Under the pieces are notes generated by a model. That model did not search any database and was not told where the DNA came from. It saw nothing but the letters and a program-made list of their open reading frames with translations. Made by a program: the position numbers and the translations under genes. 64,000 nucleotides of DNA from Sideroxydans sp. GTDB lineage: Bacteria; Pseudomonadota; Gammaproteobacteria; Burkholderiales; Gallionellaceae. Positions 26,501 through 34,687 of this stretch are shown here, piece after piece (the stretch's first letter is position 1; every line of letters starts with the position of its first letter). Location of the stretch: contig JAQTTU010000005.1 in NCBI GenBank assembly GCA_028710605.1, forward strand, positions 1 through 64,000, read 5' to 3'.

Positions 26501-27048
26501 CTGCGGTAGGGCGCGCTGCCCAGTGTGGCAAAGCTGACGTAGCAGACCGTCCGGTCGGTACATACCGTGCTGTAGCCACCCACTTCGGATTGCAAGGTCG
26601 GATCGAGGTCGTTGCCGTAAATACGCATGGTGTAGTCCAGCCCGGCATCGGCATAGGGCAGTTGCGTTACCGGACTACCATAGCCACAGGTGGTGTTGTT
26701 ATTGAACTGCAAACGACCATTACTCATCACGCGCACCTGGGTGAAATTTACACCGCCGTACATGAAGGTAAAACCGATGGGAATGTTGTCGGAGAGTGTG
26801 TCGTCGAGCGTGGGAGGCGCAGTGCCGCAACCGCCGGTATTATTGAATTTGTAGAGCGGCGAATATAGTCCGCCATATACTGGGCCAAGCTTGGCGTGGG
26901 TGCTGGAATCAATCCAGTTGAAAGCAACGGTTGTATTGGCATAAGTAACCGCCTCTGCTATCGGTACAACAAGTAATGAGCAGAACGCAAAATACAGCCA
27001 ATGCATAATCTTTTTCATAAATATAATTTTACTCCGTCCTTCCATCAT
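23533..27048 (-). CDS. Large secreted LamG-like / DUF6701 (MshQ-like) protein 2
   Basis: A protein of about 1171 residues. A signal peptide (MHWLYFAFCSLLVVPIAEA) is followed by a nidogen-like beta domain (YNMQIILQENGEFIYQYG), a concanavalin A/LamG-like domain (AEYRMEQVSWNGTAGEVLDTS ... ATLDEFRIYNYEGG), a cysteine-rich middle and a DUF6701 C-terminus ending ATFGIYKGANQFIYMREAY. The ATG at 27048 has AAGG six bases upstream; the ATG at 27018 gives a more compact signal peptide and is possible. This domain order matches MshQ of MSHA pilus loci. It is tandem with protein 1 and divergent from the APH/kinase gene, with 120 bases between. It is probably a surface adhesin. Confidence 0.75.
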   Translation of the reverse strand: MMEGRSKIIFMKKIMHWLYFAFCSLLVVPIAEAVTYANTTVAFNWIDSSTHAKLGPVYGGLYSPLYKFNNTGGCGTAPPTLDDTLSDNIPIGFTFMYGGVNFTQVRVMSNGRLQFNNNTTCGYGSPVTQLPYADAGLDYTMRIYGNDLDPTLQSEVGGYSTVCTDRTVCYVSFATLGSAPYRSFVVTWSNVPEWAAGGSTSGNYNMQIILQENGEFIYQYGANTPGPGNTTAQVGWQVNSGDYDVPAIGYPASNSALKFYIPRPVAEYRMEQVSWNGTAGEVLDTSGNGQHGTAVQAGSGTRPTEVASGNVCRGGRIANNTTTAAISAIDTGIAIPASVGSVGTITFWYNNSSNTPGATRMLFDATTTGNRYFYLTRTSAGALSFRVTDSGNTNRTATTGNVLPATGWSHIAVNWNFNNLAAANSDHVQIWVNGVLTTTSAFTTNNTISTQIGTLYIGDNRSANSPTTSSAGTPATATDATLDEFRIYNYEGGLALIQRDMNQAGACLSHYAISHSGTGQTCQSSPITLSAHDASHGFITMPNNTTMVQLSTSTSQGDWTLLNGYGVLDNGTANDGIATYLFNGEYQAIFGLTHTAAGTVNINVTDGQIVESASEDPDLVISTCFSNFNACHDYTTSHCSAASGKLYTRLAGVNSGYDIVALDGADNVATTFTGRAIVSLIARTATGGTVDAQHCITPNYTQVLDNAVTNFSAGHLALANISVPNVYRDARIKVVCDATNCPPLGMTWCSTDNFAIRPQAFTVTSNLNASTTLAAGLNFSMTAASGYTNYIGTPVLDTAQMRDHNNAAIGALAGAFPAAVSGTSTGSDAFQYHDVGTISLLANAVTDASFTSVDQPNDCTNDSSNTLASGQYGCKVGSAAAGPYGRFYPHHFTYATTLTPACAADGFTYMAQPNLGINLSLSAKSFNETTTTKYTAGYAPLGTFSITGDNGGTAVALTRLSPALPAFAWSNGTYTVSGGAYTFSKLAIPDGAYDSFALLASVSDPDSATITGTNSSNTTKVRYGRLYLSNNYGSELIPLPITLQAQYWSNGGWANNALDSNCTTLPASSVRMDNFSQYLGACETVLTPAGNLALANGVVAGGLRLSAPGTGNTGTVNLTVNTAAAAGNTCLAPAPIAATNANLPWLTSTTSRATFGIYKGANQFIYMREAY

Positions 27049-27168
27049 GTATAGCCTTCGTTCCAGGGATTTTCTCGTTGGTGCGAACAGGGGCGCTGTA
27101 ATAATGTGTCGTGCAAATGATATGTTCATGGTGTTGCAATTGAGGGGCTTTGCAGGTAAACAAAGCAC

Positions 27169-28764
27169 ATGAAGAACCTTTCAAATCACTTCGCCACACA
27201 GCAACAACTCATCGCCGCCCTGCGCGAGCCGCGCCGCTATCCGCATGCCGCGAAAAACGTGCGGGTGATTGAGACGCATATTTCGTGGGTGTTGCTGGCC
27301 GGGCGTTTTGCTTACAAGATCAAGAAGGCGGTCAATCTGGGCTTTCTGGATTACACGGAATTGGCGGCGCGGCGCTTTTGTTGCGAAGAGGAAATCAGGC
27401 TCAACCGGCGCACAGCGCCGGATATTTATCTCGACACGGTTGCCATCGGCGGCAGCGCGGATGCGCCGCAATTCGGCGCGCAACCGGCCATCGAATATGC
27501 GGTCAGGATGCGGCGTTTTCCTGCCGGGAAGTTAATGGATAGATTGCTGATGCAAGGTCATGTGACGGCACAACATATCGACCAGTTGGCGGCTGCGATT
27601 TTTCATTTTCACGCGGACATTTCCGTCGTGGATGCAAGCTCTGAATTCGGCACGGCGCAGGCGGTGCGCGCGGCGGCGCTGCAAAATTTCGAGCAGTTGG
27701 CGGCGCAGCTGGACGGCGAAGCTGACAGAGACAACATCACCGCGTTGCAGGCCGCGACTGAAGCAGAATTCCTCGCCTGCAAGGATTTATTCGAGGCGCG
27801 CCGCGCGCAGGGTTTCGTGCGCGAATGCCACGGCGATTTGCATCTGGGCAACATCGTGCTGGCCGGTGACACACCCGTGCCGTTCGATTGCATCGAGTTC
27901 AACCCCGCGTTGCGCTGGGTCGATGTGATGAGCGAGCTGGCGTTTACGGTGATGGATTTGCTGCATCGCCAGCATGCCGATTTTGCCTGGCGTTTGCTGA
28001 ATGCGTATCTGGAAGCGAGCGGCGACTATGCGGGCTTGGCCGTGTTGCGTTTCTATCTCGCCTACCGCGCCACGGTGCGCGCCAAGGTATGCGCCATTCG
28101 CGCCGGGCAGCCCGCTATTGCGCCACGCGCCAAGTCGGATGAACTGGCCGCGTGCCGCAGTTATCTGGCGCTGGCAAGCCAATGTCTGGCGCAGCGTCGC
28201 CCGGCGTTAATCATCACCCACGGCCTGCCCGGTTCGGGCAAGACCACGTTTTCGCAGTTGGCGCTACAACAGTTGGGCGCGATCCGCATCCGCTCCGATG
28301 TCGAGCGCAAGCGCCTGTTCGGGCTGGAGATGTTGGAAAACAGCCGCGCGCGCGGCGCGGATATTTACGGCGCTGAAGCCACGCGGCGCACTTACGCGCA
28401 TTTGCACGAACAAGCGCGCGAGCTGCTGAAGGCGGGGTTCACCGTGATCGTAGATGCCGCCTTCCTCAGGCTGGACGAGCGCGAGATGTTTCGCCGGCTC
28501 GCGCAAAATTTGTCTGTGCCGTTCGCCATCACCTCGCTGTTCGCGCCGGATACCACGTTGCGTGCGCGCATTCAGAAGCGGCGCAACGATGCATCGGAGG
28601 CCGATGTGAAAGTGCTGGAATTGCTGCAAGCGAAACAGCAACCGCTGTCGTCGATCGAGCTTGCCTGCACGGCGCGATTCACCACCGGCGAAGCGCCGAA
28701 CAGCGAACTCAATGCGCAAGGTTGGATTAGACTATCGCGGCTGCTGAACGCGGTTGCACACTAG
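27169..28764 (+). CDS. Aminoglycoside-phosphotransferase-like / P-loop kinase fusion
   Basis: A 531-residue two-domain protein. Residues about 1-330 have an APH/choline-kinase fold, with the catalytic HGDLHLGNIV near 222 and the metal-binding DCIEFNPALRW. Residues about 345-520 form a P-loop kinase (GLPGSGKTTFSQ), with a gluconate- or zeta-toxin-like arrangement and IRSDVERKRLFG. This fusion is a widespread conserved family of unknown substrate, annotated as bifunctional aminoglycoside phosphotransferase/ATP-binding protein. Drug resistance should not be assumed. It reads divergently from DUF6701 protein 2. Confidence 0.85.
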   Translation: MKNLSNHFATQQQLIAALREPRRYPHAAKNVRVIETHISWVLLAGRFAYKIKKAVNLGFLDYTELAARRFCCEEEIRLNRRTAPDIYLDTVAIGGSADAPQFGAQPAIEYAVRMRRFPAGKLMDRLLMQGHVTAQHIDQLAAAIFHFHADISVVDASSEFGTAQAVRAAALQNFEQLAAQLDGEADRDNITALQAATEAEFLACKDLFEARRAQGFVRECHGDLHLGNIVLAGDTPVPFDCIEFNPALRWVDVMSELAFTVMDLLHRQHADFAWRLLNAYLEASGDYAGLAVLRFYLAYRATVRAKVCAIRAGQPAIAPRAKSDELAACRSYLALASQCLAQRRPALIITHGLPGSGKTTFSQLALQQLGAIRIRSDVERKRLFGLEMLENSRARGADIYGAEATRRTYAHLHEQARELLKAGFTVIVDAAFLRLDEREMFRRLAQNLSVPFAITSLFAPDTTLRARIQKRRNDASEADVKVLELLQAKQQPLSSIELACTARFTTGEAPNSELNAQGWIRLSRLLNAVAH

Positions 28765-28786
28765 CTGGACAACGTGCAGAACGGTT

Positions 28787-28837
28787 TTGTAGGTCGGGCT
28801 TTAGCCCGACTTGTCGGGTTAAAACCCGACCTACAAA
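28787..28837. repeat. GTAGGTCGGGCTTTAGCCCGAC palindrome pair
   Basis: TTGTAGGTCGGGCTTTAGCC and its mirrored CGGGTTAAAACCCGACCTAC form a complete hairpin between two genes on the plus strand. Confidence 0.85.
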
Positions 28838-28910
28838 GGGTTGTGCATAAGTGCCGTTTAGAGCAATGCATCACACTAATTTTCCATTAACTTTTTCCAG
28901 AGAGGCGATC

Positions 28911-29411
28911 ATGAGACATCAATCACACCCACCCGGATTTCATCTTGTACGCCGCGACCAGTTGTTGCAGGAAGCGCAGCACGACAGCTACAAAAACAAG
29001 GGCAAACTTTCCGAGCCGACGCTGTGTACTGGATGCGGAGCGGTATTCCATGCCGGTCATTGGCAATGGCTGGAAAAACCCGCCAAGGCGCACGAGACCA
29101 CTTGCCCTGCGTGCAGCCGCATCCGCGATAAATTCCCGGCGGGATATGTGTCGCTGGCCGGAGATTTTTTTGCGGCGCACGAAGAGGAAATCAGGAACCT
29201 GATCCAGAACCATGCGGCAAAGGAAAAATCCCAGCACGCCTTGCAGCGCCTCATGGATATCGTGACACTGCCGGTCGGCGCGGTGATCACCACCACCGAC
29301 ATCCATCTGGCGCGCGGCATCGGCGATGCCCTGCACCACGCGTATCAGGGCGAACTGGAGTTCCATTACAACCCGGGCGAAAATCTGTTGCGGGTGAACT
29401 GGACGCGCTGA
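28911..29411 (+). CDS. BCAM0308-family zinc-finger protein
   Basis: A 166-residue protein with two CxxC pairs (LCTGCGAVFHAGHW and TTCPACSRIRDKFPAG) that should form a treble-clef or ribbon zinc site, followed by an alpha/beta domain. It matches the BCAM0308 family, conserved in beta- and gammaproteobacteria without known function; its NMD3-like zinc site hints at RNA or ribosome association. The ATG at 28911 has GAGAGG upstream and replaces the longer track start. Confidence 0.8.
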   Translation: MRHQSHPPGFHLVRRDQLLQEAQHDSYKNKGKLSEPTLCTGCGAVFHAGHWQWLEKPAKAHETTCPACSRIRDKFPAGYVSLAGDFFAAHEEEIRNLIQNHAAKEKSQHALQRLMDIVTLPVGAVITTTDIHLARGIGDALHHAYQGELEFHYNPGENLLRVNWTR

Positions 29412-29463
29412 ACGGGTGTATGTTGCACGCTATCTTGAACTTATCCCATCGTGCAAAACGGCA

Positions 29464-29535
29464 TTGTAGGTCGGGTTTTAACCCGACAGCTTCGACAAGC
29501 GCAGGACGGGCTTGTCGGGTTAAAACCCGACCTAC
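29464..29535. repeat. GTAGGTCGGGTTTTAACCCGAC palindrome pair with spacer
   Basis: Two opposed palindromes flank a spacer containing GCTTCGACAAGCGCAGGACG. It ends ten bases ahead of the L,D-transpeptidase start, so it forms most of that gene's leader. Confidence 0.85.
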
Positions 29536-29544
29536 GAAGTTCGC

Positions 29545-30423
29545 ATGAAGAAAATTCTGCCTGTCATTGTTTTGCTGCTGGCCTTATCGTTCGTGCCGTC
29601 CTATGCCGAAGACGGAAAATATCTCGCCATCGCTTTTCAAAGCCAGGTTGATCGCAAGCTCAATGTGCCGCAGGAAGCGCAGGCGCGCTATGCGCAACTG
29701 CTGGAAGCCGCCCTGAAAAATGCGGGCACGCAGATCGCGGCTTCGCAGTACATCCTGGTGCTGGATCGCAACCCGAATGTGCAGGCGATCTTCTTGTACT
29801 GGCTGGATGCGCAGGCGGCATTCAACCGCCCGTATTTCATCGGCGCTTCTCCCGCATCGAGCGGCATGCGCGGCGAATACGATCACTTCATTACCCCGAC
29901 CGGGGTGTTCGATCACTCGCTGGACAACAAGGATTTTCGCGCGGAAGGAACGTATAACGGTTTCGGTATTCGCGGATACGGCCGCCGTGGAATGCGCGTG
30001 TTCGATTTCGGCTGGGTCATGGCCGAGCGCGCCTGGGGGCGCGGCGGACAAAGCCCGATGCGCTTGTTGATGCACGCGACCGACCCGGATCGTTTGGAAA
30101 AGCATCTGGGCAAAACCAACTCGAAAGGCTGCGTGCGTATTCCCGCCACGCTGGATAATTTCATCGACCGCTACGGATTGCTGGATGCCGAGTACGAGCA
30201 GGCGCTGGCGGGCGAGAAGAAATTATGGGTACTGCGTCCCGACCGCATTCCCACGCAATGGTCGGGGCGCTATCTGGTGATTGTCGATTCGGGCAGTTTG
30301 TCGCGCCCGGAATGGTCGCCCGCGCCAATTCCGTTACTGAAACTCAAACCCTCGCTCAAACTCACGCCCGCCGCTTCCGCGCCGCAGCCTGCGGCAAGCA
30401 TGCAAGCCGAACCGGATTGTTGA
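29545..30423 (+). CDS. L,D-transpeptidase-family (YkuD-like) periplasmic protein
   Basis: A 292-residue protein with a signal peptide cleaved after SYA. The YkuD-like catalytic segment is LMHATDPDRLEKHLGKTNSKGCVRIP, with histidine and the nucleophile cysteine in SKGCVR. The spacing differs slightly from the textbook HGTxxxxxxSxGCxR motif. It may crosslink peptidoglycan or attach proteins to it in the periplasm. The tail is Pro/Ala/Lys-rich. No ribosome site is obvious because a palindrome lies immediately upstream. Confidence 0.75.
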   Translation: MKKILPVIVLLLALSFVPSYAEDGKYLAIAFQSQVDRKLNVPQEAQARYAQLLEAALKNAGTQIAASQYILVLDRNPNVQAIFLYWLDAQAAFNRPYFIGASPASSGMRGEYDHFITPTGVFDHSLDNKDFRAEGTYNGFGIRGYGRRGMRVFDFGWVMAERAWGRGGQSPMRLLMHATDPDRLEKHLGKTNSKGCVRIPATLDNFIDRYGLLDAEYEQALAGEKKLWVLRPDRIPTQWSGRYLVIVDSGSLSRPEWSPAPIPLLKLKPSLKLTPAASAPQPAASMQAEPDC

Positions 30424-30536
30424 GGCACGGTCGTATGCCGGTATTTCGCCGATAGCCATTTTGGGTGAGCGGGCATTCCTCAAGTATGTAAGAATTACGC
30501 CGATTTTCTCTCCGTCGCACTTTCGAAGGAATGAAC

Positions 30537-31826
30537 ATGACGATGCAAAGAACCCAGGGTTATCCGGTGTTGATTATCGGAGCGGGACGCGGCGGTACTG
30601 CGCTGCTGGAAATGTTTCTGGAAGACAATCTGGTGATGGTGGTGGCGATCGCGGATTCCAATCCCGATGCGAGCGGAATCCAACTGGCCAAAAAACGCGG
30701 GATTGCCACCTTCACCGATGCCGTCGAGGCGCTGCAAGCCTGCAAGAATTATCCAGAATGCATCGTCTATAACCTGTCGCACGACGATTCGATTGCCGCA
30801 GAAGCGTTCAAGGTGTTCGGAGATAAGCGGGTGTCCAGCGGCCTTGAGGTCAAGTTGTTCTGGCAGATGGTCACCAACCTGAAGCAGATCAAAGGCGAAT
30901 TGGAGAAGAGTCAGTACCAGTTGCAATCCATCATCCACAACGCGATGGACGGCATCATCATGATTAACGAGAACGGCGATATTCACGGCTTCAATCCGGC
31001 TGCCGAGGAAATCTTCGGTTATTCGCAGCAGGAGATCATCGGCAAAAACGTGAGGATGCTGATGCCGGAGCCGGATCGTAGCGCGCATGACGGTTATCTT
31101 CATCGCTATTTGCAGACCGGGCAGGGCAAGATTCTCGGCGTGCGCGGGCGCGAGGTGACCGCCGTGCGCAAAAACGGCGAAGAGTTTCCGATGGAATTGT
31201 CCGCGTCGGAAATGATGCTGGGCGGACACCGCTATTTTGTCGGCATCATCCGCGACATCACCGAACGCAAACAGGCCGAACAAAGAATCGCGCATCTGGC
31301 GCATTACGATTACCTGACCGACCTGCCCAACCGCGCGTTGTTTCTGGACATGCTCGATCATTCCGTGGCCTTGGCCAAGCGCAACAACCTCAAGCTGTCG
31401 GTGCTGTTTCTCGATCTGGACGGATTCAAAATCATCAACGACACCTTGGGGCACGACGCGGGTGACCTGCTGTTGAAGGAGGTCGCCGAGCGGCTGAAAG
31501 AATCCTTGCGGGTTTCAGACGTGGTGGCGCGGGTGGGCGGCGACGAGTTCATTCTGGTGCTCGACAATATCGAATCGGCTGAAAATGCGGAGCATGTGGC
31601 GGGTAAAATTATCGCCTCGCTGTCGGAGCCGTTCGACTTGATGGGGAATCGGGTGCAGGTGGGAGCCAGCATCGGCATCTCGATTTTCCCCGATAACGAT
31701 ATTGATCCAGACCGGCTGGTCAAACAGGCGGATGAGGCGATGTATCTGGCGAAGAAAAGCGGGAAGAATACCAGCCGCTTTTACCGGGAAGTGGTGGCGG
31801 GAAGACACAGCAAAGAAATTGCATAA
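30537..31826 (+). CDS. Rossmann-PAS-GGDEF diguanylate cyclase
   Basis: A 429-residue soluble protein. Residues 8-110 form a nucleotide-binding Rossmann domain (VLIIGAGRGGTALLEMF) with a second strand ending in IADSNPDA. A PAS domain follows (about 115-240; DGIIMINENGDIHGFNPAAEEIFG), then GGDEF (about 255-415) with RVGGDEFILVL and an inhibitory RVSD site five residues upstream. It should make c-di-GMP from GTP. The Rossmann domain suggests sensing of NAD(H) or another nucleotide, which is an uncommon input for this enzyme. The start at 30537 has AAGGA six bases upstream; the track ATG at 30531 directly abuts it. Confidence 0.85.
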   Translation: MTMQRTQGYPVLIIGAGRGGTALLEMFLEDNLVMVVAIADSNPDASGIQLAKKRGIATFTDAVEALQACKNYPECIVYNLSHDDSIAAEAFKVFGDKRVSSGLEVKLFWQMVTNLKQIKGELEKSQYQLQSIIHNAMDGIIMINENGDIHGFNPAAEEIFGYSQQEIIGKNVRMLMPEPDRSAHDGYLHRYLQTGQGKILGVRGREVTAVRKNGEEFPMELSASEMMLGGHRYFVGIIRDITERKQAEQRIAHLAHYDYLTDLPNRALFLDMLDHSVALAKRNNLKLSVLFLDLDGFKIINDTLGHDAGDLLLKEVAERLKESLRVSDVVARVGGDEFILVLDNIESAENAEHVAGKIIASLSEPFDLMGNRVQVGASIGISIFPDNDIDPDRLVKQADEAMYLAKKSGKNTSRFYREVVAGRHSKEIA

Positions 31827-31850
31827 ACAACAAACCCAAGAACCTTGTTT

Positions 31851-31980
31851 GCCCGCAGATTACACAGATTCACGCAGATTATCAGAGGCTGATTATCGAG
31901 GGATATTTCACTCGAACGGTATGGCAATGAACTGAGATTGCCTGTTGTTTAATCGGCGTTAATCTGTGTAATCTGCGGGC
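31851..31980. repeat. CAGATT three-unit hairpin, copy 1
   Basis: Left arm GCCCGCAGATTACACAGATT plus CACGCAGATT; the right arm is the complement, with GTTAATCTGTGTAATCTGCG. Copies also lie at 38634, 40583 and 46932. It fills the gap upstream of ubiU. Confidence 0.85.
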
Positions 31981-32034
31981 TGAACTGAGGTTTTAAGATA
32001 AATACAAAATTTAAGAATAGGATGGAGTTGCACT

Positions 32035-33036
32035 ATGTCGCTTGAACTGGTCTGCCCCGCAGGCAGTCTGCCCGCGCTCAAGGCCGCCGTGGATAACGGA
32101 GCCGACTGCGTGTATTTGGGATTCCGCAACGTCACCAACGCGCGCGCTTTCGCCGGATTGAATTTCGACATGGAAGCCGCCAAAAAAGGCATCGCGTATG
32201 CGCGCGGGCGCGGTTGCAAAGTGTTGCTGGCGCTGAATACTTTTCCGCAAACCACGCTGTGGAATACCTGGCAAAAAGCGGTGGACGATGCGGCGGAACT
32301 GGGCGTGGATGCGCTGATCCTGGCCGACCTCGGCCTGATGCGCTACGCCAGCCGCACTTACCCCAATTTGCGCCTGCACCTTTCCGTGCAAGGCTCGGCC
32401 ACCAATTACGAAGCGATCAATTTCTACCACGAACATTTCGGTATCCAGCGTGCCGTGCTGCCGCGCGTGCTGTCGCTGGCGCAGGTGGAAATGGTCATCA
32501 AAAATACGCCGGTCGAAATCGAGCTGTTCGGTTTCGGCGGCTTGTGCGTGATGGTGGAAGGGCGCTGCGTGCTGTCGTCCTACGCCACCGGCGAATCGCC
32601 TAATACCGCCGGGGTGTGTTCTCCGGCCAAGGCGGTGAGCTGGAAGCAGACACCGAAAGGATTGGAGTCGCGCCTGAACGGCGTGCTGCTCGATCGCTAC
32701 GGTGCGGACGAGAACGCGGGCTATCCCACGTTGTGCAAAGGCCGCTTCACCGTGCAGGATGAAACCTATTACGCGCTGGAAGAACCGACCAGCCTCAACA
32801 CGCTGGAAATGCTGCCCGACATGCTGCGCATGGGGATTGCTGCCATCAAGATCGAAGGCCGCCAACGCAGCCCTGCTTATGTTGAACAAGTCACCCGTGT
32901 CTGGCGTGCCGCGATTGATTCCGCCAAACGCGATGCGGCCAACTATGCCGTGTCACCGGCCTGGATGGCGCAACTGGGCAAACTTTCCGAAGGCCAGCAA
33001 CATACCTTGGGCGCGTATTACCGCCCGTGGAAATAA
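32035..33036 (+). CDS. ubiU: UbiU, U32-family subunit for O2-independent ubiquinone hydroxylation
   Basis: A 333-residue U32-family protein. With UbiV it forms a 4Fe-4S heterodimer that hydroxylates the ubiquinone ring without oxygen, using prephenate as oxygen donor in E. coli. The four cluster cysteines are visible at 171, 178, 195 and 234 (GGLCVMVEGRC, AGVCSPAK, TLCKGRF). The family barrel motif ELVCPAGSLPALKAAVDNGA opens the protein. ubiV and ubiT follow, separated from ubiU only by a MITE-like element. Confidence 0.93.
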   Translation: MSLELVCPAGSLPALKAAVDNGADCVYLGFRNVTNARAFAGLNFDMEAAKKGIAYARGRGCKVLLALNTFPQTTLWNTWQKAVDDAAELGVDALILADLGLMRYASRTYPNLRLHLSVQGSATNYEAINFYHEHFGIQRAVLPRVLSLAQVEMVIKNTPVEIELFGFGGLCVMVEGRCVLSSYATGESPNTAGVCSPAKAVSWKQTPKGLESRLNGVLLDRYGADENAGYPTLCKGRFTVQDETYYALEEPTSLNTLEMLPDMLRMGIAAIKIEGRQRSPAYVEQVTRVWRAAIDSAKRDAANYAVSPAWMAQLGKLSEGQQHTLGAYYRPWK

Positions 33037-33076
33037 GGCGCGAACTCATGATGAGAACATCTATAACTTTCAATTC

Positions 33077-33195
33077 CGTCATTCCGGCGCAGGCCGGAAT
33101 CCAGCGCATTTATTCAACATGCCTTTGGGTTTTGTCCACCGCTTCGCGGCGGTTTTTTTTCGTTGAACTGGATTCCGGCCTGCGCCGGAATGACG
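33077..33195. mobile_element. MITE-like element, CGTCATTCC family, copy 2
   Basis: 119 bases between arms CGTCATTCCGGCGCAGGCCG and CGGCCTGCGCCGGAATGACG; the core GGTTTTGTCCACCGCTTCGC is shared with copies 1 and 3. It lies between ubiU and ubiV, 19 bases before the ubiV start. Confidence 0.8.
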
Positions 33196-33214
33196 GGTTC
33201 CCCGAGGTGCAGTT

Positions 33215-34108
33215 ATGAAAATTTCTTTGGGTCCCATCCTCTACTACTGGCCGCGCGAAGCCGTGCGCGACTTCTATGCGCAGGCCGCGAGCTGGCCGGT
33301 GGACATCGTTTATCTGGGCGAAGTGGTGTGTTCGCGCCGCCACGAAATGAATCTCGACGACTGGCTGGAAGTGGCCGGGCAACTGGCCGCCGCAGGCAAG
33401 GAAGTCGTGCTTTCGACACAGGCGCTGGTCGAATCCGAATCCGACCTCAAGGCGATGCGCCGTATTGCCAACAATGCGCGCTTCGCCATCGAAGCCAACG
33501 ATATGGGCGCGGTGCGCCTGTCCGCCGGACGGCCCTTCGTGGCGGGACCGCATCTCAATATGTACAACGGCGCAACGCTGGAGATTCTGGCGGAGCAGGG
33601 CGCCAAGCGCTGGGTGATGCCGGTCGAACAATCGCGCACGCTGTTGCAGCAATTGCTGGCGCAAAAGCCCGCCAACATGGAAACCGAAGTGTTCGTGTAT
33701 GGCCGCCTGCCGCTGGCATTTTCGTCGCGCTGCTTCACCGCGCGCCGTTACAACCTGCCCAAGGACGACTGCCGATTCAAGTGTATGGAACACCCAGGCG
33801 GCATCACGCTCAACACGCGCGAAGGCCAGCCCTTCCTCGCGCTGAACGGCACGCAGACCCAGTCCGCCAGCATTCACAACCTGATCGCCGAGTTGGCAGA
33901 CATGCAACAACTCGGAGTGGACATCGTGCGCATCAGCCCGCAACCGGAACACACCGGGGAAGTGGTCGCGACGTTCAGGAAAATGCTGGATGGCGCAATC
34001 GGCGCCGCCGAGGCACAATCCGCACTCAAGCCGTATCTATTCGATGCACCCTGCGACGGTTACTGGCACGGCGTTTCGGGTATCGAACAATCAAAGGAGG
34101 CAGCATGA
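33215..34108 (+). CDS. ubiV: UbiV, U32-family partner of UbiU
   Basis: A 297-residue U32-family protein, the second half of the UbiUV 4Fe-4S hydroxylase. Cysteines at 39, 173, 186 and 190 ([30 protein letters not shown]) match the known cluster ligands. Its stop overlaps the ubiT start by four bases, so the two genes are translationally coupled. Together with ubiT it supports ubiquinone synthesis under anoxic or microoxic conditions. Confidence 0.93.
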   Translation: MKISLGPILYYWPREAVRDFYAQAASWPVDIVYLGEVVCSRRHEMNLDDWLEVAGQLAAAGKEVVLSTQALVESESDLKAMRRIANNARFAIEANDMGAVRLSAGRPFVAGPHLNMYNGATLEILAEQGAKRWVMPVEQSRTLLQQLLAQKPANMETEVFVYGRLPLAFSSRCFTARRYNLPKDDCRFKCMEHPGGITLNTREGQPFLALNGTQTQSASIHNLIAELADMQQLGVDIVRISPQPEHTGEVVATFRKMLDGAIGAAEAQSALKPYLFDAPCDGYWHGVSGIEQSKEAA

Positions 34109-34590
34109 ACCAGAAAGCATTCACAATTCCGCGCCCGTTGAGCCGTTTGATCGAACGCCTGCCCGCGTGGCCGCCGTCGTTCGTGTTCAGCCGCGTGCTC
34201 GATCTGGTGCTGGCCGATGTCATCCGCCACGGCGACCTCGAAGCGCTGTATGGCAAACGCATCGCCATCCACGTCACCGATGCCGGATTGCGCCTGCACT
34301 TCACCATCAGCGCCAGCGGTTTCTCCGCCACCGCCGCACAAGGCAAAGCGCCCGACCTGGCACTCAGCGCCACCGCGCACGACTTCTACCTGCTCGCTAC
34401 CCGCAAGGAAGACCCGGACACTCTGTTCTTCAACCGCCGCCTGGTGGTCGAAGGCGAAACCGAACTGGGACTGGTCGCCAAGAACACCCTCGACGGCATC
34501 GAACTGCCGACACTGGCCGTGCTGCATCCCAACCATCTGCTGGCGCATATCAGGGCGCGCTTGCAACTCGCAAGCCGCGCCAATGCTTGA
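34105..34590 (+). CDS. ubiT: UbiT, SCP2-domain lipid-binding accessory factor
   Basis: A 161-residue SCP2-domain protein ([32 protein letters not shown] ... [31 protein letters not shown]), the family of UbiT. It binds ubiquinone intermediates and takes the place of UbiJ in the oxygen-independent pathway. The true start is the ATG at 34105, overlapping the ubiV TGA and preceded by AAAGGAGGC; the track frame starts far upstream. Confidence 0.92.
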   Translation: MNQKAFTIPRPLSRLIERLPAWPPSFVFSRVLDLVLADVIRHGDLEALYGKRIAIHVTDAGLRLHFTISASGFSATAAQGKAPDLALSATAHDFYLLATRKEDPDTLFFNRRLVVEGETELGLVAKNTLDGIELPTLAVLHPNHLLAHIRARLQLASRANA

Positions 34591-34617
34591 TGTGCGAGGC
34601 ATTGCCTGAAGAGCCAG

Positions 34618-34633
34618 TATTGACGGGCATCTT
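34618..34633. repeat. Partial GATGCCCGTCAATA repeat, reverse orientation
   Basis: TATTGACGGGCATCTT is the complement of the core of the GATGCCCGTCAATAGGCG element. Its outer arms are missing. It lies just after ubiT. Confidence 0.55.
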
Positions 34634-34687
34634 CGGGCGGTGTGTTGGAAAGCCAATATCAATGCGGTTCTACAGGTTTAGATCGCT

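Noticed and set aside
27169-28764. Aminoglycoside resistance gene
   Set aside because: Only the fold is APH-like; the fused P-loop kinase family is widespread and not linked to drug resistance.
31851-31980. Short regularly spaced CAGATT and CACAGAG units as possible CRISPR arrays
   Set aside because: Units are 8-11 bases, only three per arm and mirrored; there are no spacers of constant length and no cas genes.
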